Assembly: GCA_003242275.1 (NCBI GenBank)
Contig: QGUX01000177.1
Coordinates: 1-7,508, forward strand
Direction of reading: 5' to 3'
Origin: Pseudomonadota bacterium
GTDB taxonomy: Bacteria > Pseudomonadota > Gammaproteobacteria > Steroidobacterales > Steroidobacteraceae
DNA length: 7,508 nucleotides
Position 1 is the first letter of the stretch, and the number at the start of each line of letters is the position of its first letter. Made by a program: the position numbers and the translations under genes. Positions 5,832 to 7,508 of this stretch are shown here, in pieces. The notes below the pieces were generated by a model, which was not told the DNA's origin, did no database searches, and saw only the letters and a list, made by a program, of their open reading frames with translations.

Positions 5832-6932
5832 ATGCGTCGCCTGCTGTCACTGCTGGCCGGACTGATGCTGCTGTCGCAGGCGGCGCAGGCCGAGCGCGTG
5901 AAGGACCTCGCCTCGGTGGCCGGCGTGCGCGGCAACCAGCTCGTGGGCTACGGCCTGGTGGTGGGCCTCGACGGCACCGGCGACCAGACCAGCCAGGCGC
6001 CCTTCACCATCCAGAGCATCAAGAACATGCTGGCGCGCTTCGGCATCGCCGTGCCGGCGAACGTCAATCCGCAGCTGAAGAACGTGGCCGCGGTGGTGGT
6101 CACCGCCGACCTGCCGCCCTTTGCCAAGCCGGGGCAGGCCATCGACGTCACCGTGTCCTCGATCGCCAATGCGTCCTCGCTGCGCGGCGGCACGCTGCTG
6201 ATGACGCCGCTGCGCGGCGTCGATGGCGAGGTATACGGCATCGCGCAGGGGAGCCTGGTGGTCAGCGGCTTCGGCGCGCAGGGGCGGGACGGCTCGCGCC
6301 TGTCGGTGAACGTGCCCTCCAGCGGCCGCATTCCCAATGGCGCCACGGTGGAGCGCGAGGTGCCCAACGGCTTCACCGCCCAGCCGTACGTGGTGCTGAA
6401 CCTGCACACGCCCGATTTCACCACCGCCGCGCGTCTGGCCGGCGGCATCAATGAGCTGCTGGGCCCCGGCACGGCCGAAGCCATCGACGCCGTGTCGGTG
6501 CGAGTGGCCGCGCCGCTGGACCCGGGCCAGCGCATCGCGTACCTGTCGACGCTGGAGTCCATCGAGATCCAGCCCGGCGAGGCGCCGGCGCGCGTGATCG
6601 TCAATTCGCGCACCGGCACCGTGGTGATCGGCTCGCGCGTGCGCGTGATGCCGGCCGCGGTGGCGCACGGCTCGCTGTCGGTGACCATCACCGAGCGCTT
6701 CGACGTCAGCCAGCCCGGGCCCTTCTCGCGCGGCGAGACCGTGGTCACGCCCCGCAGCGAGATCTCGGCCTCGCAGGACGAGGCGCGCATGTTCCTGTTC
6801 GATGCCGGCGTGGACCTCAACGAGATCGTGCGCGCGGTGAACCAGGTGGGCGCCGCGCCCGGTGACCTGGTGGCCATCCTCGAGGCGCTGAAGGAAGCCG
6901 GCGCGCTGCGCGCGGAGCTGATCGTCATCTGA
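5832..6932 (+). CDS. flgI: Flagellar P-ring protein FlgI
   Basis: FlgI assembles in the periplasm, with FlgA as chaperone, into the peptidoglycan-associated P ring around the distal rod. The 366-residue precursor has a Sec signal peptide (MRRLL, core [10 protein letters not shown], cleavage after AQA at about residue 20). The mature part begins [20 protein letters not shown], followed by [13 protein letters not shown] (41-53) and [15 protein letters not shown], both hallmarks of the family. Further motifs are [20 protein letters not shown] (88-107), [20 protein letters not shown] and [10 protein letters not shown]; the C-terminal segment is [20 protein letters not shown] followed by [19 protein letters not shown]. 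The same frame is open back to 5244, but that upstream part is a shadow inside flgH. The mature protein contains no cysteine, so the disulfide known from enteric FlgI cannot form. Confidence 0.98.
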   Translation: MRRLLSLLAGLMLLSQAAQAERVKDLASVAGVRGNQLVGYGLVVGLDGTGDQTSQAPFTIQSIKNMLARFGIAVPANVNPQLKNVAAVVVTADLPPFAKPGQAIDVTVSSIANASSLRGGTLLMTPLRGVDGEVYGIAQGSLVVSGFGAQGRDGSRLSVNVPSSGRIPNGATVEREVPNGFTAQPYVVLNLHTPDFTTAARLAGGINELLGPGTAEAIDAVSVRVAAPLDPGQRIAYLSTLESIEIQPGEAPARVIVNSRTGTVVIGSRVRVMPAAVAHGSLSVTITERFDVSQPGPFSRGETVVTPRSEISASQDEARMFLFDAGVDLNEIVRAVNQVGAAPGDLVAILEALKEAGALRAELIVI

Positions 6933-6936
6933 CGCC

Positions 6937-7508
6937 ATGGCCATCGAATCCCTGAATGGTGCCTTCTTCGCCGATCCGGCCGCGCTGGGCGCGATCCGGC
7001 GCGAGGCCGCGTCTCAGTCGCCGGAAGCGCTGCGCGAGGCCGCGAAGCAGTTCGAGAGCCTGTTCACCTCGATGCTGCTGAAGAGCATGCGCGCGGCCTC
7101 GCCGGGGGATCCCTTCGCCAGCGACCAGCAGGATTTCTACCAGGACATGTTCGACCAGCAGATCGCCGCGCACCTTTCGAGGGGCAGGGGACTGGGCCTT
7201 GCCGACATGCTGGTGCAGCAGCTGATGCAGGGCGGGGCCGCGCCGGCGCAGTCCCCGGCGCCGGGCGGCGCCTCCGTGGACGCTGCGACGGCGTCGGACA
7301 TGCCGGGCGGGGCGGCCCACTGGCCGCCGCGCGATGCCGACGAGTTCGTGCGCGCCATCCGGCCCGCGGCCACCGCCGCGGCGCGCGAGCTCGGCGTGGA
7401 TCCGGAACTGGTGATCGCCCATGCGGCACTGGAGACCGGCTGGGGCCGCTCCATGCCCACCGGGCCGGATGGTCGTCCCAGCTACAACCTGTTCGGCATC
7501 AAGGCCGG
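6937..7508 (+). CDS. flgJ: Rod-cap protein and peptidoglycan hydrolase FlgJ (3' end cut off by window)
   Basis: FlgJ has an N-terminal rod-capping scaffold domain and, in beta- and gammaproteobacteria, a C-terminal glucosaminidase/muramidase-type domain that opens the peptidoglycan for the rod. The 190 visible codons cover both. The rod-binding domain is at about residues 28-98 (SPEALREAAKQFESLFTSML, LKSMRAASPGD, QDFYQDMFDQQIAAHLSRGR, GLGLADMLVQQLM). A low-complexity Ala/Pro/Gly linker follows (100-130). The hydrolase domain starts at 135 (DEFVRAIRPAATAAARELGV, DPELVIAHAALETGWGRSMP). E166 in ALETGWG is the predicted catalytic acid, and YNLFGIKA follows. The rest of the hydrolase, perhaps 120-200 residues, lies beyond the window. 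The ATG is 4 bases after the flgI stop with no evident Shine-Dalgarno, so coupled translation is likely. Confidence 0.95.
   Translation, partial: MAIESLNGAFFADPAALGAIRREAASQSPEALREAAKQFESLFTSMLLKSMRAASPGDPFASDQQDFYQDMFDQQIAAHLSRGRGLGLADMLVQQLMQGGAAPAQSPAPGGASVDAATASDMPGGAAHWPPRDADEFVRAIRPAATAAARELGVDPELVIAHAALETGWGRSMPTGPDGRPSYNLFGIKA

Noticed and set aside
5847..6944. Minus-strand open frame of 365 codons opposite flgI
   Set aside because: It is a shadow of flgI, with biased composition and no supporting start signals.
1..7508. CRISPR arrays, tRNA or rRNA genes, insertion sequences, phage genes or defence systems
   Set aside because: No regularly spaced repeats, structured RNA genes, transposase-like frames or terminal inverted repeats were seen. 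Nearly all sequence is accounted for by the flagellar genes and their control region.

Overview
The window is the 5' two thirds of a flagellar rod, hook and ring locus from a GC-rich (roughly two thirds G+C) bacterium. On the minus strand lies the start of flgA, cut off at the left edge. Divergently, on the plus strand, run flgB, flgC, flgD, flgE, flgF, flgG, flgH, flgI and the first 190 codons of flgJ, cut off at the right edge. The gene order, the divergent flgA, the sigma-54 promoters and the start of a muramidase domain on FlgJ all point to a polarly flagellated gammaproteobacterium with an RpoN/FleQ- or FlrC-type flagellar hierarchy. The Xanthomonadales or Nevskiales are plausible, but this is inference and no taxonomic marker is present.

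Layout. 1-605 (minus): partial flgA, the periplasmic P-ring chaperone. 606-865: a 260-base divergent control region. It holds two near-perfect -24/-12 (RpoN) promoters facing outward, at 633-618 for flgA and 814-829 for flgB, and between them a GTGA-N6-TCAC palindrome resembling a CRP/Clp/Vfr half-site pair. 866-7508 (plus): a compact operon. Its genes are separated by 3-33 bases, except for flgG/flgH, which overlap by 4 bases.

The genes act together in assembly order. FlgB, FlgC, FlgF and FlgG are the rod. FlgJ caps the growing rod and, through its C-terminal domain, should cut peptidoglycan to let it through. FlgI (P ring, helped by FlgA) and FlgH (L ring lipoprotein) form the bushing. FlgD caps the hook while FlgE polymerises.

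Nothing in the coding part looks like a new system: every gene is a full-length, canonical family member. The points worth a second look are regulatory. The predicted flgA transcription start falls only about 2 bases before its start codon, which suggests a leaderless mRNA. There is also a candidate CRP-family operator between the two promoters, and recurring stop/start junction designs. The extreme left edge of flgA shows a G-rich stretch where conserved residues are lost, which may be sequencing error.
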